Part shown: positions 28,701 to 35,491 of the stretch, in pieces
Position numbering within the stretch: position 1 is the first letter of the stretch
How the letters are laid out: each line of letters begins with the position of its first letter
From: Calditerrivibrio nitroreducens DSM 19672
GTDB lineage: Bacteria > Chrysiogenota > Deferribacteres > Deferribacterales > Calditerrivibrionaceae
Direction of reading: 5' to 3'
Length of the DNA: 64,000 nt
Assembly: GCF_000183405.1 (NCBI RefSeq)
Contig: NC_014758.1
Location: 868,001-932,000 of the forward strand
The notes under the pieces: generated by a model
Database searches by the model: none
What the model saw: only the letters and a program-made list of their open reading frames with translations
Told to the model about the DNA's origin: nothing
Program-made: the position numbers and the translations under genes

Positions 28701-29008
28701 TTACCCTCATCATTTCCAGATAAAATTTTTAGATTATCAGGTGAAAATATTGCCAGCTTTACGCTTTTAGTATCATGAAATACCATTAATTCACGACCTG
28801 TTACAACATCCCATAATCTAATTGATTTATCATCGCTAGCTGAAACTATATATTTACCGTCAGGACTAAAACTGATAAAATTAATACCATAAGAGTGCCC
28901 TAACTGAACAAATACTTCTGGTTTTTCAAAAGCAGAAGAGATTTTAACATTGATTACATAACATATGTTCAAGCAAACTAAAAATATAAGAACTTTTTTG
29001 CTAATCAT
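25715..29008 (-). CDS. Exported beta-propeller caspase-like protease (copy 2)
   Basis: This 1097-residue protein has a signal peptide, a long propeller region with divergent, poorly conserved WD40-type blades (about 28-665), and the same effector half as copy 1. The start of the mature protein (KPEVFVQLGH) is also shared. The caspase domain has His928 (VASHGT) and Cys980 (IDTCNAG), with Asp978 as the predicted S1 residue. The two genes thus differ in the sensor and agree in the protease. Ribosome binding site GGAG precedes the ATG. Upstream lie a lipoprotein gene and the second serpin; downstream lies the TPR gene. The catalytic residues look intact. Confidence 0.92.
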   Translation of the reverse strand: MISKKVLIFLVCLNICYVINVKISSAFEKPEVFVQLGHSYGINFISFSPDGKYIVSASDDKSIRLWDVVTGRELMVFHDTKSVKLAIFSPDNLKILSGNDEGNIKLWDIGTGEMITNFETNSKYPITSLSFSPDGKTFIATQGYYLFCWDVETKKNIWSIKKELYRISSADFLPDGKSIALGVNIDKDTLFKLKASKIEIYEIETKKIIKSIPLIEIKDGYENYSSEEITNIKVSSSGKYALVSIDKRGKNGKVYIVDLQTSSIIKIIPSSNKEINYNILTFSSNDKFAGLSRLGEILIIDIPELTVLKRIDDKNIWQGVAFSPDNQMIVYATHGNRDSYGEFQENENIELIDLTTWRKIKNFSSNGINQRYPIKRNGKLISLTGWRYLIWDVAKAELLKTNFLHGIIGEYLDIYYLSDDGKYILAADKNEVLHVYDIDRNKLLRLSGVQQVFFNSKYKEQLILLTDNWEFLLWDIVKNKKIKKIADWSNKKDITEQNIKRIFLTQNLEYLLIEWNDDKKDYLVHTISIYDLKTKTKMSEFDVSIFSNVITTPEGKLVIYDDYDAESESYYIIFRNIRNGQIVKKIKVYDMITSFSVSQDGKRLLSGIGNSIVLWDIERGEKIKTFLGHQGTIGYLGFSDYNKYIVSSSPDGTTRLWDIATGKEIAQFIAFTDGEWIVITPEGYYNASPNGEKHLNVRIGNNVYGIENYREAFYRPDLVKLALAGKSLHGYRTLADAGTPPVVEIIDTPSKTDKDEIKVTLKLTDTGSGIGDIKLYLNDTAVLVDSTRGIKVTPKAGEKSIFKTYTVKLLNGENIIKAVAFNGDNTMQSNPAVQKVIASISIKKPSMYAVVIGINEYKNPKLTLKYAVADAKLFAETISQIAKPLFEKVEVNLLTTKEETTKENIKKILEGYKNLNPEDVFVFYVASHGTVDEGEYFLITSNVGSLSTFRLKEDALTQAELKELIANVPSTKKFIVIDTCNAGKLGEALQMAMLTRGMSEETAVKILSKAVGSTIISASTSLQEALEGYQGHGLFTYALVEGLKGKADTDRDGFIKTLELASYVDSEVPSLAEKIFKKAQYPTATPTGQSFPVGKVR
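25728..26998 (-). repeat. Duplicated caspase effector segment, copy A'
   Basis: This is the second copy of the effector half, in the 25715-29008 gene. It is nearly identical to 18855-20125 at base level with scattered, mostly silent changes. The sequence upstream of it in the same gene has no comparable match in copy 1. Confidence 0.9.
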
Positions 29009-29058
29009 AATATATCTCCAGTAAACTTTTTAATTATGTAAGTCTCATATGTTGCATC

Positions 29059-29817
29059 TTATTTCAACACCTTTTTCGACTCTTCAACAGGAATATCTAT
29101 CATTTCTACTTTTGGTGTTTGTATTCCTTTTACCGTCTCATAACTTATCTCATTTAACTGAGCCATTCTATATCCAATATATCTGGGTGAACTTACAGAG
29201 AGAGTATTATTTTGGGAAGCTGACCATTCTGAGCCAAGTTTTGCTTTTAGAACTTTTTCAATTTCACTCCCCTGACTAATAGTAACTTTGTTGCCATCTG
29301 AATCATAGAATTCATATTCTAAAGAAGAAACTTTTAGTAATGCAACTATAACATACTTTTTATCAAAATTTCGGTTTGGATATGTTTCCAAAATTTTAGG
29401 ATAAATTTCATCTTCAAATTTTGCCTTTGAAATAATATATTGCACAACACCGCCGAAGTGGACCTTGAATTTAGCTATTTTATAGACTGATAGTTCGGGT
29501 TTTGCTTGACCAATAATATCTGCTTCAGCAATGATATTAAATAATTGCTCACTTGATGTGTCTGGTATAGATGCATCGTCTTTTAATGTTTCCATAATTT
29601 GCTGAATATAATCAGAAAGTTTATCTTTCATAAGTACATACGGGTCTCTCAATCCTTTAGTATCATAAATATCTCCTATGTTCATTGTTGCCACTGGAGG
29701 CATTATAGGAGCATATCCATATTTTTTAAGAGTCTGCGTCAATGGGTCGGATGCACAACCTGATAAGATTAGCAACATGCTTAATAAAATAAATTTTTGC
29801 ATTATAAATCTTTTCAT
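29059..29817 (-). CDS. Unknown lipoprotein in caspase-serpin operon
   Basis: This 252-residue protein has a signal peptide ending in the lipobox ILSGC (Cys at about residue 21), so it is lipid-anchored. The mature part is mixed alpha/beta and has no motif that I recognise. It sits between the second serpin (15 bases upstream) and the second WD40-caspase (50 bases downstream) on the same strand. There is no equivalent between the first serpin and first caspase. It could be a membrane partner or target of the protease, which is speculation. I saw no gasdermin-like features, although gasdermins accompany some bacterial caspases. Confidence 0.75.
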   Translation of the reverse strand: MKRFIMQKFILLSMLLILSGCASDPLTQTLKKYGYAPIMPPVATMNIGDIYDTKGLRDPYVLMKDKLSDYIQQIMETLKDDASIPDTSSEQLFNIIAEADIIGQAKPELSVYKIAKFKVHFGGVVQYIISKAKFEDEIYPKILETYPNRNFDKKYVIVALLKVSSLEYEFYDSDGNKVTISQGSEIEKVLKAKLGSEWSASQNNTLSVSSPRYIGYRMAQLNEISYETVKGIQTPKVEMIDIPVEESKKVLK

Positions 29818-29824
29818 AATACAA

Positions 29825-31231
29825 CTCCAACTTATTTTTTCGGCTCATACACCTTACCTATAAATAGTATAGCCCCGGTTTTATTGTGCTGGATCAGGAA
29901 GACAAAGGGATGGTCTGCGCGGAAGACTACGGGCTTCTTTGTTCGATCCGCAGAGGCTTTTGATAACATTATCACAGCGGTGGCTGCTGCAGCCTCTGTC
30001 CCCTCTTCATTGACCTCCACAAATGCCTTGTGGATTACTTTATCTATTTTGAGTTTTTTTGTTCCGTCCATGCCTGAAAAATCTGCATCATTAGAAAACG
30101 CAGTTGGCATACCCATGCCTGCAAATACTTCCTTGAGTGTATATTCCCTTTCAAACTTAAACCTTGGCAGATATAAATCTACGGGTGTCATACTTAATCT
30201 TCTTTTTATCTCGCTTATCCTTTCATAGGTTAATGTCTTTTCTATGTTTTCAAGATCTACTTTTGGAAGTAATATTATCATTGAGAGTTCCTTTTCTTCA
30301 TAGGGAAGTTCGATGGCTTGTAGGTCTTCTGTCTCAGTGTAGTTAAACTCTGGATATTCATTAAATCCTTTCATACCCGTTGTCATCATTGGCACCTTTA
30401 CTTTTTTATTCGGTGAAACCTTGAAATCCTCATCTTTTGTTAAATCTTTACTGAACTGTGTTTGCCATTTCCCCTTGAAATATATTGCATTTGTAAGGAT
30501 AAGCCTTGTGTCCTGAGAAACTGCCTGTGGCTTTATTATATTCTTGATTTTGCGGTTTGTATTACCCTCAACCCAGCTGTTAATCGTAAACACTGCCTGC
30601 TCTCTTTCAGTTGGGTCAATGAATCCCACATTTGTTGCCTTGCCTTGATAATACCTTTCTATCACCTTTAAATAATCATCAAGCAGTTTATAGGTCTTCT
30701 CAACCCAGAGGGCATTTGCGGTGTGGAGTTGATACTTTTTGTCTTTTTTGTTTATCTCGTTTATTAGATTGAGAAATCCATCTCTCCGAGTTTTATCATC
30801 TAAATGGAAATGAAAGACTTTCTGCATCTCATCTTTTGTCTGTCCCCTTGCACCTTCGTAAGTCATACCCATAGCAGTAACAATACTGAAGGGTGAGAAG
30901 AACTCATTTCTACCCTCTTTACCCTGTATCAGTTTTGAGTATAGTTCAAATGTAAATTGATTGTTTGAGTCAGCAATATCATAAGCCCTACAGGGTAGGG
31001 GATTAAAAATGAAAACTGCCACAAGTATGATTTCAAGTATTAGATGTTTATGTGCATTAAACATAATGCACCTCCAGAGATTTTTATTTAATCTTTTTGC
31101 CGCATTTGGGGCAAAAAGAGAAACTTTCTTTTACAGGATTTCCACAATAGGGGCAGTAGTTTAAGGCACCAGTATCGTTTATTTTTCGTTCGATAATCTC
31201 ATCCTCTTCTGATTCATCAACTATGTCGTAT
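29825..31231 (-). repeat. Duplicated serpin/zinc-ribbon segment, copy B'
   Basis: This is the second copy of the segment at 22004-23410. The right-hand boundary falls inside the zinc-ribbon gene at the codons for YDIVDES, giving the two genes different N-terminal halves. Confidence 0.9.
29832..31064 (-). CDS. Exported serpin (copy 2)
   Basis: This 410-residue protein is nearly identical to the 22011-23243 serpin. Most amino acid differences lie in the signal peptide and first mature residues (AYDIADSNNQ against AKDISDSNNQ), with a few elsewhere. The hinge and reactive loop are identical, with predicted P1 Lys369 and P1' Ala370. Identity of the loop with drift in the leader indicates recent duplication or conversion and selection to keep the same target specificity. 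It lies downstream of the chimeric zinc-ribbon gene and upstream of the lipoprotein and caspase genes. Confidence 0.95.
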   Translation of the reverse strand: MFNAHKHLILEIILVAVFIFNPLPCRAYDIADSNNQFTFELYSKLIQGKEGRNEFFSPFSIVTAMGMTYEGARGQTKDEMQKVFHFHLDDKTRRDGFLNLINEINKKDKKYQLHTANALWVEKTYKLLDDYLKVIERYYQGKATNVGFIDPTEREQAVFTINSWVEGNTNRKIKNIIKPQAVSQDTRLILTNAIYFKGKWQTQFSKDLTKDEDFKVSPNKKVKVPMMTTGMKGFNEYPEFNYTETEDLQAIELPYEEKELSMIILLPKVDLENIEKTLTYERISEIKRRLSMTPVDLYLPRFKFEREYTLKEVFAGMGMPTAFSNDADFSGMDGTKKLKIDKVIHKAFVEVNEEGTEAAAATAVIMLSKASADRTKKPVVFRADHPFVFLIQHNKTGAILFIGKVYEPKK

Positions 31232-31479
31232 ATCATGGGGAACCAGCCGTTTTTTATTTCTTTTTCGAACTTGCAGGGCGTTCGCTTTATTTTTTCGTAA
31301 AGTTCTGGATTTTCTCTTTTTAATTTTTCAAGATATGGGGTGGTTTTTGTGAAATCTACTGGATATTTGAAGTTGATTAATACTGAGTTTTTTGAACTGT
31401 TGAGCACAAAGAAATCTGTTTTCAATGAACAGGAGAGAATAAGAAATATAGTGAATGAGGTTAAAAAAAATATTATCAT
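31084..31479 (-). CDS. Chimeric lipoprotein-like/zinc-ribbon protein
   Basis: This 131-residue protein has a hydrophobic N-terminus ending in LILSC, a possible but imperfect lipobox, then about 65 residues unlike anything I know. The last 48 residues are almost identical to the zinc-ribbon tail of the 23263-23622 gene (CPYCGNP, CPKCGKK). The junction is the edge of a 1.4 kb duplication, so the gene looks like a fusion formed by recombination. If the N-terminus is a cleaved signal, the ribbon would be periplasmic, unlike copy 1. The frame is intact and has an AGAGG ribosome binding site, but it may be a chance product of the duplication. Confidence 0.65.
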   Translation of the reverse strand: MIIFFLTSFTIFLILSCSLKTDFFVLNSSKNSVLINFKYPVDFTKTTPYLEKLKRENPELYEKIKRTPCKFEKEIKNGWFPMIYDIVDESEEDEIIERKINDTGALNYCPYCGNPVKESFSFCPKCGKKIK

Positions 31480-31667
31480 AAAAACCTCTACAACTTCACT
31501 GTTTCAACTCCTTAAAAATATGTTTTCTGCTGCTTTTTTGTCATCGAAAGTTTCGCCCATTTTTTAAAAAAACTACTTTCACTGGCATCTGACCTTATAA
31601 GCTACGCATTTTCCTAATATATAATTTAACAAACTACAGTTTACAATATTGAAGTAATGGCCTGTAT
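31480..31667. other. Non-coding gap in caspase region
   Basis: This 188-base AT-rich gap contains no gene that I can support. A minus-strand 18-codon frame (31567-31511) starting MGETFDDKKA ends just before an AAGGAG; it could be a leader peptide or a gene remnant. No clear promoter consensus or hairpin was seen. Confidence 0.4.
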
Positions 31668-31961
31668 CTAATTGTCATTACTCCTGTTTTTTTCAATTAC
31701 AGGTTTTGGCTCGGGAATATAGTAATTTCCATGTCCAAGATTTGATGATCTTTTTGTATCAAATCCCATCTGAGCATCTTCCTTTGCAGCTTCATAATTT
31801 TTTATTTCTGCTTGCTGTTTTGCTCTGTAGCTATCTCCAGTAGTCCCCTGTGCCTGGTCGTAAGGAGAATCTTGACCTGCAAGACAGATTCCTGTGTTTA
31901 CAACAAAAATGATTAAAATATTAACTATTAATATTTCGAGTTTTTTAAGTATTGGTTTCAT
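31668..31961 (-). CDS. Small exported protein of unknown function
   Basis: This 97-residue protein has an N-terminal signal peptide (hydrophobic to about residue 28, with ICLAGQ as probable cleavage region). The mature part is hydrophilic, rich in Gln, Lys and Asn, and contains two adjacent Tyr near GHGNYYIPEPKP. It has a GGGGGTG ribosome binding site. I recognise no family. It stands alone, with gaps of 138 and 188 bases on either side, within the cluster of exported proteins. Confidence 0.6.
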   Translation of the reverse strand: MKPILKKLEILIVNILIIFVVNTGICLAGQDSPYDQAQGTTGDSYRAKQQAEIKNYEAAKEDAQMGFDTKRSSNLGHGNYYIPEPKPVIEKNRSNDN

Positions 31962-32099
31962 ATCACACCCCCATAGTCTTTAATTTTTGTTTATTGCACG
32001 TTGTGCTATAAAAAAATTTTACTCTTTTTTTTAATACTTTCAAGGTAATTTTCACATCTGAACCCCAAATTTTTTATTTCAGTTTTCCTCTCATGTCAT

Positions 32100-33140
32100 C
32101 TATTTACCTCTTTTTCTCAGCTCTGGATGAGCTTCGTAGTAATCATTGATTTCATCAATGCTAAAATCATCAAGGAAACTTCTATAGTCATAACCATAGT
32201 AAAAACGCTCTATTTTTCTTGCATAAGGTGCAATTTTTGATATATCAAGATTAAGGTCATCTCTGAATTCATATCTCCCTTCATAACGAAGCATCTGAAG
32301 ATAAATCTTGTCCTTTTCAGTGAAAATATCTTCAACCTTTTCATAAATTGGCTTGAGTTCTTTTAAATAGACCTTTGAAGAACTGCTTAAACTGAATTCA
32401 TCTTTTGGAAAAGTCTCAATGATCTTTTTTCTTTCCTCTTCATTTATTCCAATAGTCCCGGGTAGTATTAGCACAAGCTCAACTTTTCCAACTCCTCCAA
32501 TAATGTTTGAGGTTTTAAGTGGATAATAGAGTCTGTCAGTCTTAAATCTGTAAATTAAGGGTTCAATGAATCTTGCTTCTTTTTTAACTTCCACATAATC
32601 AAATACAAAGTACTGAATTCCCCTTTTTATGTAATCTTCAGCAATGGCTGAAAAATTCTTGAGTGCCTTGATTTCAATCTTTTTAATCCCCTTTTTGTCT
32701 AGAAAATCAATCACCCAATTGTTAAAACCATTTATGTCATTTATCTTTATTGCAGTCACATCATGAAGTCCTATTTTCTGACTCAGTCTTATCTCAACAG
32801 GCTCTGCTCCACCTCCACCACCTTTGTAAATTGGTACTTCAATCTCTATCCTTTTTATTCTTAACAGATTATTTACTTCTTCAAAGGGATTTCCCTTAGC
32901 AAGGCTTACTTCTGGCTCTGAAGGAAAGGGAATGAATTCAAGAATACCAGTTTCTTTAGTTGCTTTTAGTTCAGTTCCAAGAATTAAAACCTCTTCTTTT
33001 TTGTTGTGAAATATGATTGCCTTCTGAGAATCCTCACTCACCTGTGCATTCATATTCCACCAAAAATGCCCTCTATCTGCAAATGCTATATATGGGGATA
33101 GAGTCAGCAGAAAAAACATAATAATTAAACTTTTTTTCAT
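32100..33140 (-). CDS. Exported DUF2330-like protein
   Basis: This 346-residue protein has a signal peptide (cleavage near AFADRG). The mature start, with QVSEDSQKAIIFHNKKEEVL followed by LEFIPFPSEPEVSLAKG, matches the DUF2330 pattern of exported proteins with unknown role. A Gly-rich loop (YKGGGGGAEP) is present near residue 110. The ATG at 33140 has a GAGGTG ribosome binding site and is preferred to the GTG at 33149. It lies 40 bases after the discoidin-caspase gene, so the two may be cotranscribed. The family name is from memory and should be checked by profile search. Confidence 0.75.
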   Translation of the reverse strand: MKKSLIIMFFLLTLSPYIAFADRGHFWWNMNAQVSEDSQKAIIFHNKKEEVLILGTELKATKETGILEFIPFPSEPEVSLAKGNPFEEVNNLLRIKRIEIEVPIYKGGGGGAEPVEIRLSQKIGLHDVTAIKINDINGFNNWVIDFLDKKGIKKIEIKALKNFSAIAEDYIKRGIQYFVFDYVEVKKEARFIEPLIYRFKTDRLYYPLKTSNIIGGVGKVELVLILPGTIGINEEERKKIIETFPKDEFSLSSSSKVYLKELKPIYEKVEDIFTEKDKIYLQMLRYEGRYEFRDDLNLDISKIAPYARKIERFYYGYDYRSFLDDFSIDEINDYYEAHPELRKRGK

Positions 33141-33180
33141 AGTTATCACCTCAATGAATAATTTTTCCTGTTCGTTAATA

Positions 33181-34587
33181 TCATTTTAGATAAAATTTAC
33201 CTTTTAGTTTATCAATATCTGGTGTGATGCTTGGTGTCTGATTTATGTTTAATCTTTTGGCTTCATCCTCCACAAGTGGTTTGATGTATTGGTAGATGTC
33301 GGCTATGGCACTTTTACCATCTTTTATTGCTTTAAGAAAGTAGTATGAGAATATACCATGCCCCAATTCGGGTGATGATGCGGTGATCTGATTGCTCTGG
33401 GAGGATGAAACAACCACCATATGAGGTCGGATTATAGGCGCATCTGTCATCAAAACAAGTGGCCTTGCCCCTTTTGCAAGAACACTTCTCCCACCAGCAC
33501 CTGAAAAGCATGAGTCAAGAACCACAACAACTTCTTTTACCTGAAGTTTACCAAGCTTTTCATACAGCCTTTTTAAAGGATACCCTGTAACTTCAAGATA
33601 GTTTGGATCCCCATCATAAGGTACTATATAGGCATCTCCTGTCTTTGGTTCCGGTGCACCATGACCTGAGTAATAGACAAATACCCTGCTATCAGGCTTT
33701 GTACGATTTGGAAGCCATGCTTCTATGGATTTCTCAATGGCTGATTTTGTTGCGTCCTCATTCACAAGAAGTTGTATATTCCTGTCCGCAAATCCAAGAG
33801 CCTTCAAGTAATTTTTTACAAGCATAGCATCTTTTGATGAGTAATCAGAGGATGGAAGTTCTTTGTATCTTTCAATACCTATAATAATCGCGATGTCATA
33901 AGGTCTTTCTTTGGCTTTAAAATCTGGAACGATCTCTATATCACTGACATCTTTAGGATAAAAATCTTGTGCATATTTAACATTAGTATTATACACTTCT
34001 ATCTCATAAATCCAGCCATGTTCTATATCGCAATTATTTAATAGATACCTTAATTTTCTTGTTTTTACAGGCTTGAATTCTACTTCTACCGGGATTGAAA
34101 AATTTTCCCACCATTTTTCAGGATTGCTGGGTAGGTTTTTAATAAAATCTCTACCATTGCTCGTACTAAAAATAGTTTCAAATTTTCCTTCGTGCCAGTA
34201 TTGTATCATAAAAGTTGAAGGTACGTGCTCTCGTCCGTGATGCCAAACAACAACTCTATTTGCAACAACTTCTTTACCAAAGTCTATCGTCACCTGTCTC
34301 CATCCACAAGGTTCACCACACCATTGATTTTTACCACCACAAAAGGCCAACCCGTGCGCCCAGTGATCATATGTTCTTATCCCATCAACAATCTCCCATT
34401 TATCACTACCACCTCCCCAACCTCTATCAGAATCTAAAGGATGAGGATACCCTGTTCTATTAATATTTAGTGCGAGATTACCTTCCTCAGAAATCTTTGA
34501 AAATTTAACACGTTCTTTCGCTAAACTGAAACTAATAGTTGTCATAATAATCAAAAAAAATACTACAAAACTTAAGACTCGTTTCAT
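33181..34587 (-). CDS. Exported discoidin-like domain plus caspase-like protease
   Basis: This 468-residue protein has a signal peptide, an N-terminal F5/8 type C (discoidin)-like domain (about 30-205; WRQVTIDFGKEVVANRVVVW and RKLRYLLNNCDI) and a C-terminal caspase-like domain from about 230 (DIAIIIGIERYKELPSSDYS). The dyad is His309 (YYSGHGAP) and Cys360 (LDSCFSGAGG), with Asp358 two before the Cys, the metacaspase-like arrangement. Discoidin domains bind glycans or lipids, so the protease may be targeted to a surface. The ATG at 34587 has a perfect GGAGGTGAT ribosome binding site and is preferred to 34602. It lies 30 bases after the DUF4384 gene. Confidence 0.9.
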   Translation of the reverse strand: MKRVLSFVVFFLIIMTTISFSLAKERVKFSKISEEGNLALNINRTGYPHPLDSDRGWGGGSDKWEIVDGIRTYDHWAHGLAFCGGKNQWCGEPCGWRQVTIDFGKEVVANRVVVWHHGREHVPSTFMIQYWHEGKFETIFSTSNGRDFIKNLPSNPEKWWENFSIPVEVEFKPVKTRKLRYLLNNCDIEHGWIYEIEVYNTNVKYAQDFYPKDVSDIEIVPDFKAKERPYDIAIIIGIERYKELPSSDYSSKDAMLVKNYLKALGFADRNIQLLVNEDATKSAIEKSIEAWLPNRTKPDSRVFVYYSGHGAPEPKTGDAYIVPYDGDPNYLEVTGYPLKRLYEKLGKLQVKEVVVVLDSCFSGAGGRSVLAKGARPLVLMTDAPIIRPHMVVVSSSQSNQITASSPELGHGIFSYYFLKAIKDGKSAIADIYQYIKPLVEDEAKRLNINQTPSITPDIDKLKGKFYLK

Positions 34588-34617
34588 ATAATCACCTCCC
34601 ATTCATAAAAAAACACC

Positions 34618-35451
34618 TTATCTTTTTATCCTGTACACTACCGTTGCATCTGTCCATTCGTCTGGTTCGAGTAGATTTAGTTTTCTCACAAGGTCGCTTA
34701 TCATCCCTGTAGATCTTGCATCATAGACCTGAAAAATACCCTCCTGAAATCCCAATGAAATAAGATCTTCTTTTTTCTTAGTTGCAATTATCTTGATTCT
34801 TTCTTCTGCAATATCACCTTTATAATCCGGCAGAAATATCGCTTTTAGCTTTATGTTGGAAGAGTCATCTGGAAATGTATAAGTCTTTTCCCCTTTGATA
34901 AAATTATCTTTCATTGCTGAATTTGGCATAAGAAGCGTAACAGATCCATCCGATGCTATGGAGAAAATATAAATATAGCAATCCTTGTTTGCTTTATAAA
35001 ATATCTTTACCTCATCACCTTCTTTTAGTTCATATTTTGACAGCGTAAGTTTGATATCAATGCCTTCATGCCTTTCTTGATACACTGGCTTTACAAGTGA
35101 TTTTAACTTTACTCTATAAATATTTCTATCCTTTTGATCCCATCCTTCACTTACAACCTCAACCTTTTCTATCTTCCCCCTTACGGAGGCATAGATGAGG
35201 TCTTCAGCCAGCTGACTATTTGAAACAAGGGTATGGGCTTTTATAAAAATACCCACAGCCTTTTCAATTGCCCTGCTCTGTGCATCCCTTTTTGCCCTTT
35301 CCATTACTTCCTTTGGGGTATCGATTTCGCTCATATATGCTACACCGTCGGACTCCACCCAGATGGAACCATCGGAGCTAAAAGAATGATTTGATAAAAA
35401 TATAAAAAATGCTATAAGTAAAATGCCAAGTGAGAACGTCTTCATACCCAT
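34618..35451 (-). CDS. Exported DUF4384 protein with LPP20/FlgT-N-like domain
   Basis: This 277-residue protein has a signal peptide. An LPP20/FlgT N-terminal-like domain lies at about 30-125 (AKRDAQSRAIEKAVGIFIKA). A DUF4384 domain lies at about 130-215, recognisable by YELKEGDEVKIFYKANKDCY and IFSIASDGSVTLLMPNS. DUF4384 often occurs with or fused to caspase-like domains in bacteria (from memory). Here it heads a unit with the discoidin-caspase gene. The ATG at 35451 sits 6 bases after TATAAT with no Shine-Dalgarno sequence; the in-frame ATG at 35445 is possible. Confidence 0.85.
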   Translation of the reverse strand: MGMKTFSLGILLIAFFIFLSNHSFSSDGSIWVESDGVAYMSEIDTPKEVMERAKRDAQSRAIEKAVGIFIKAHTLVSNSQLAEDLIYASVRGKIEKVEVVSEGWDQKDRNIYRVKLKSLVKPVYQERHEGIDIKLTLSKYELKEGDEVKIFYKANKDCYIYIFSIASDGSVTLLMPNSAMKDNFIKGEKTYTFPDDSSNIKLKAIFLPDYKGDIAEERIKIIATKKKEDLISLGFQEGIFQVYDARSTGMISDLVRKLNLLEPDEWTDATVVYRIKR

Positions 35452-35457
35452 ATACTA

Positions 35458-35485
35458 ATTATACATTTTTTTCCCACTCTCGCAA
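35458..35485 (-). promoter_or_regulatory. Promoter of DUF4384-caspase unit (leaderless)
   Basis: On the minus strand TTGCGA (35485-35480) and TATAAT (35463-35458) are separated by 16 bases. The predicted start coincides with the first base of the ATG at 35451. It sets this unit apart from the propeller-caspase gene upstream. Confidence 0.55.
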
Positions 35486-35491
35486 TTTCTT

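Noticed and set aside
18829-31479. Transposon-driven duplication
   Set aside because: No transposase, terminal inverted repeats or target-site duplications were seen at the edges of the duplicated segments.
31340-31567. Plus-strand 75-residue frame in the caspase region
   Set aside because: It overlaps the chimeric zinc-ribbon gene antisense and shows no domain or ribosome binding site.
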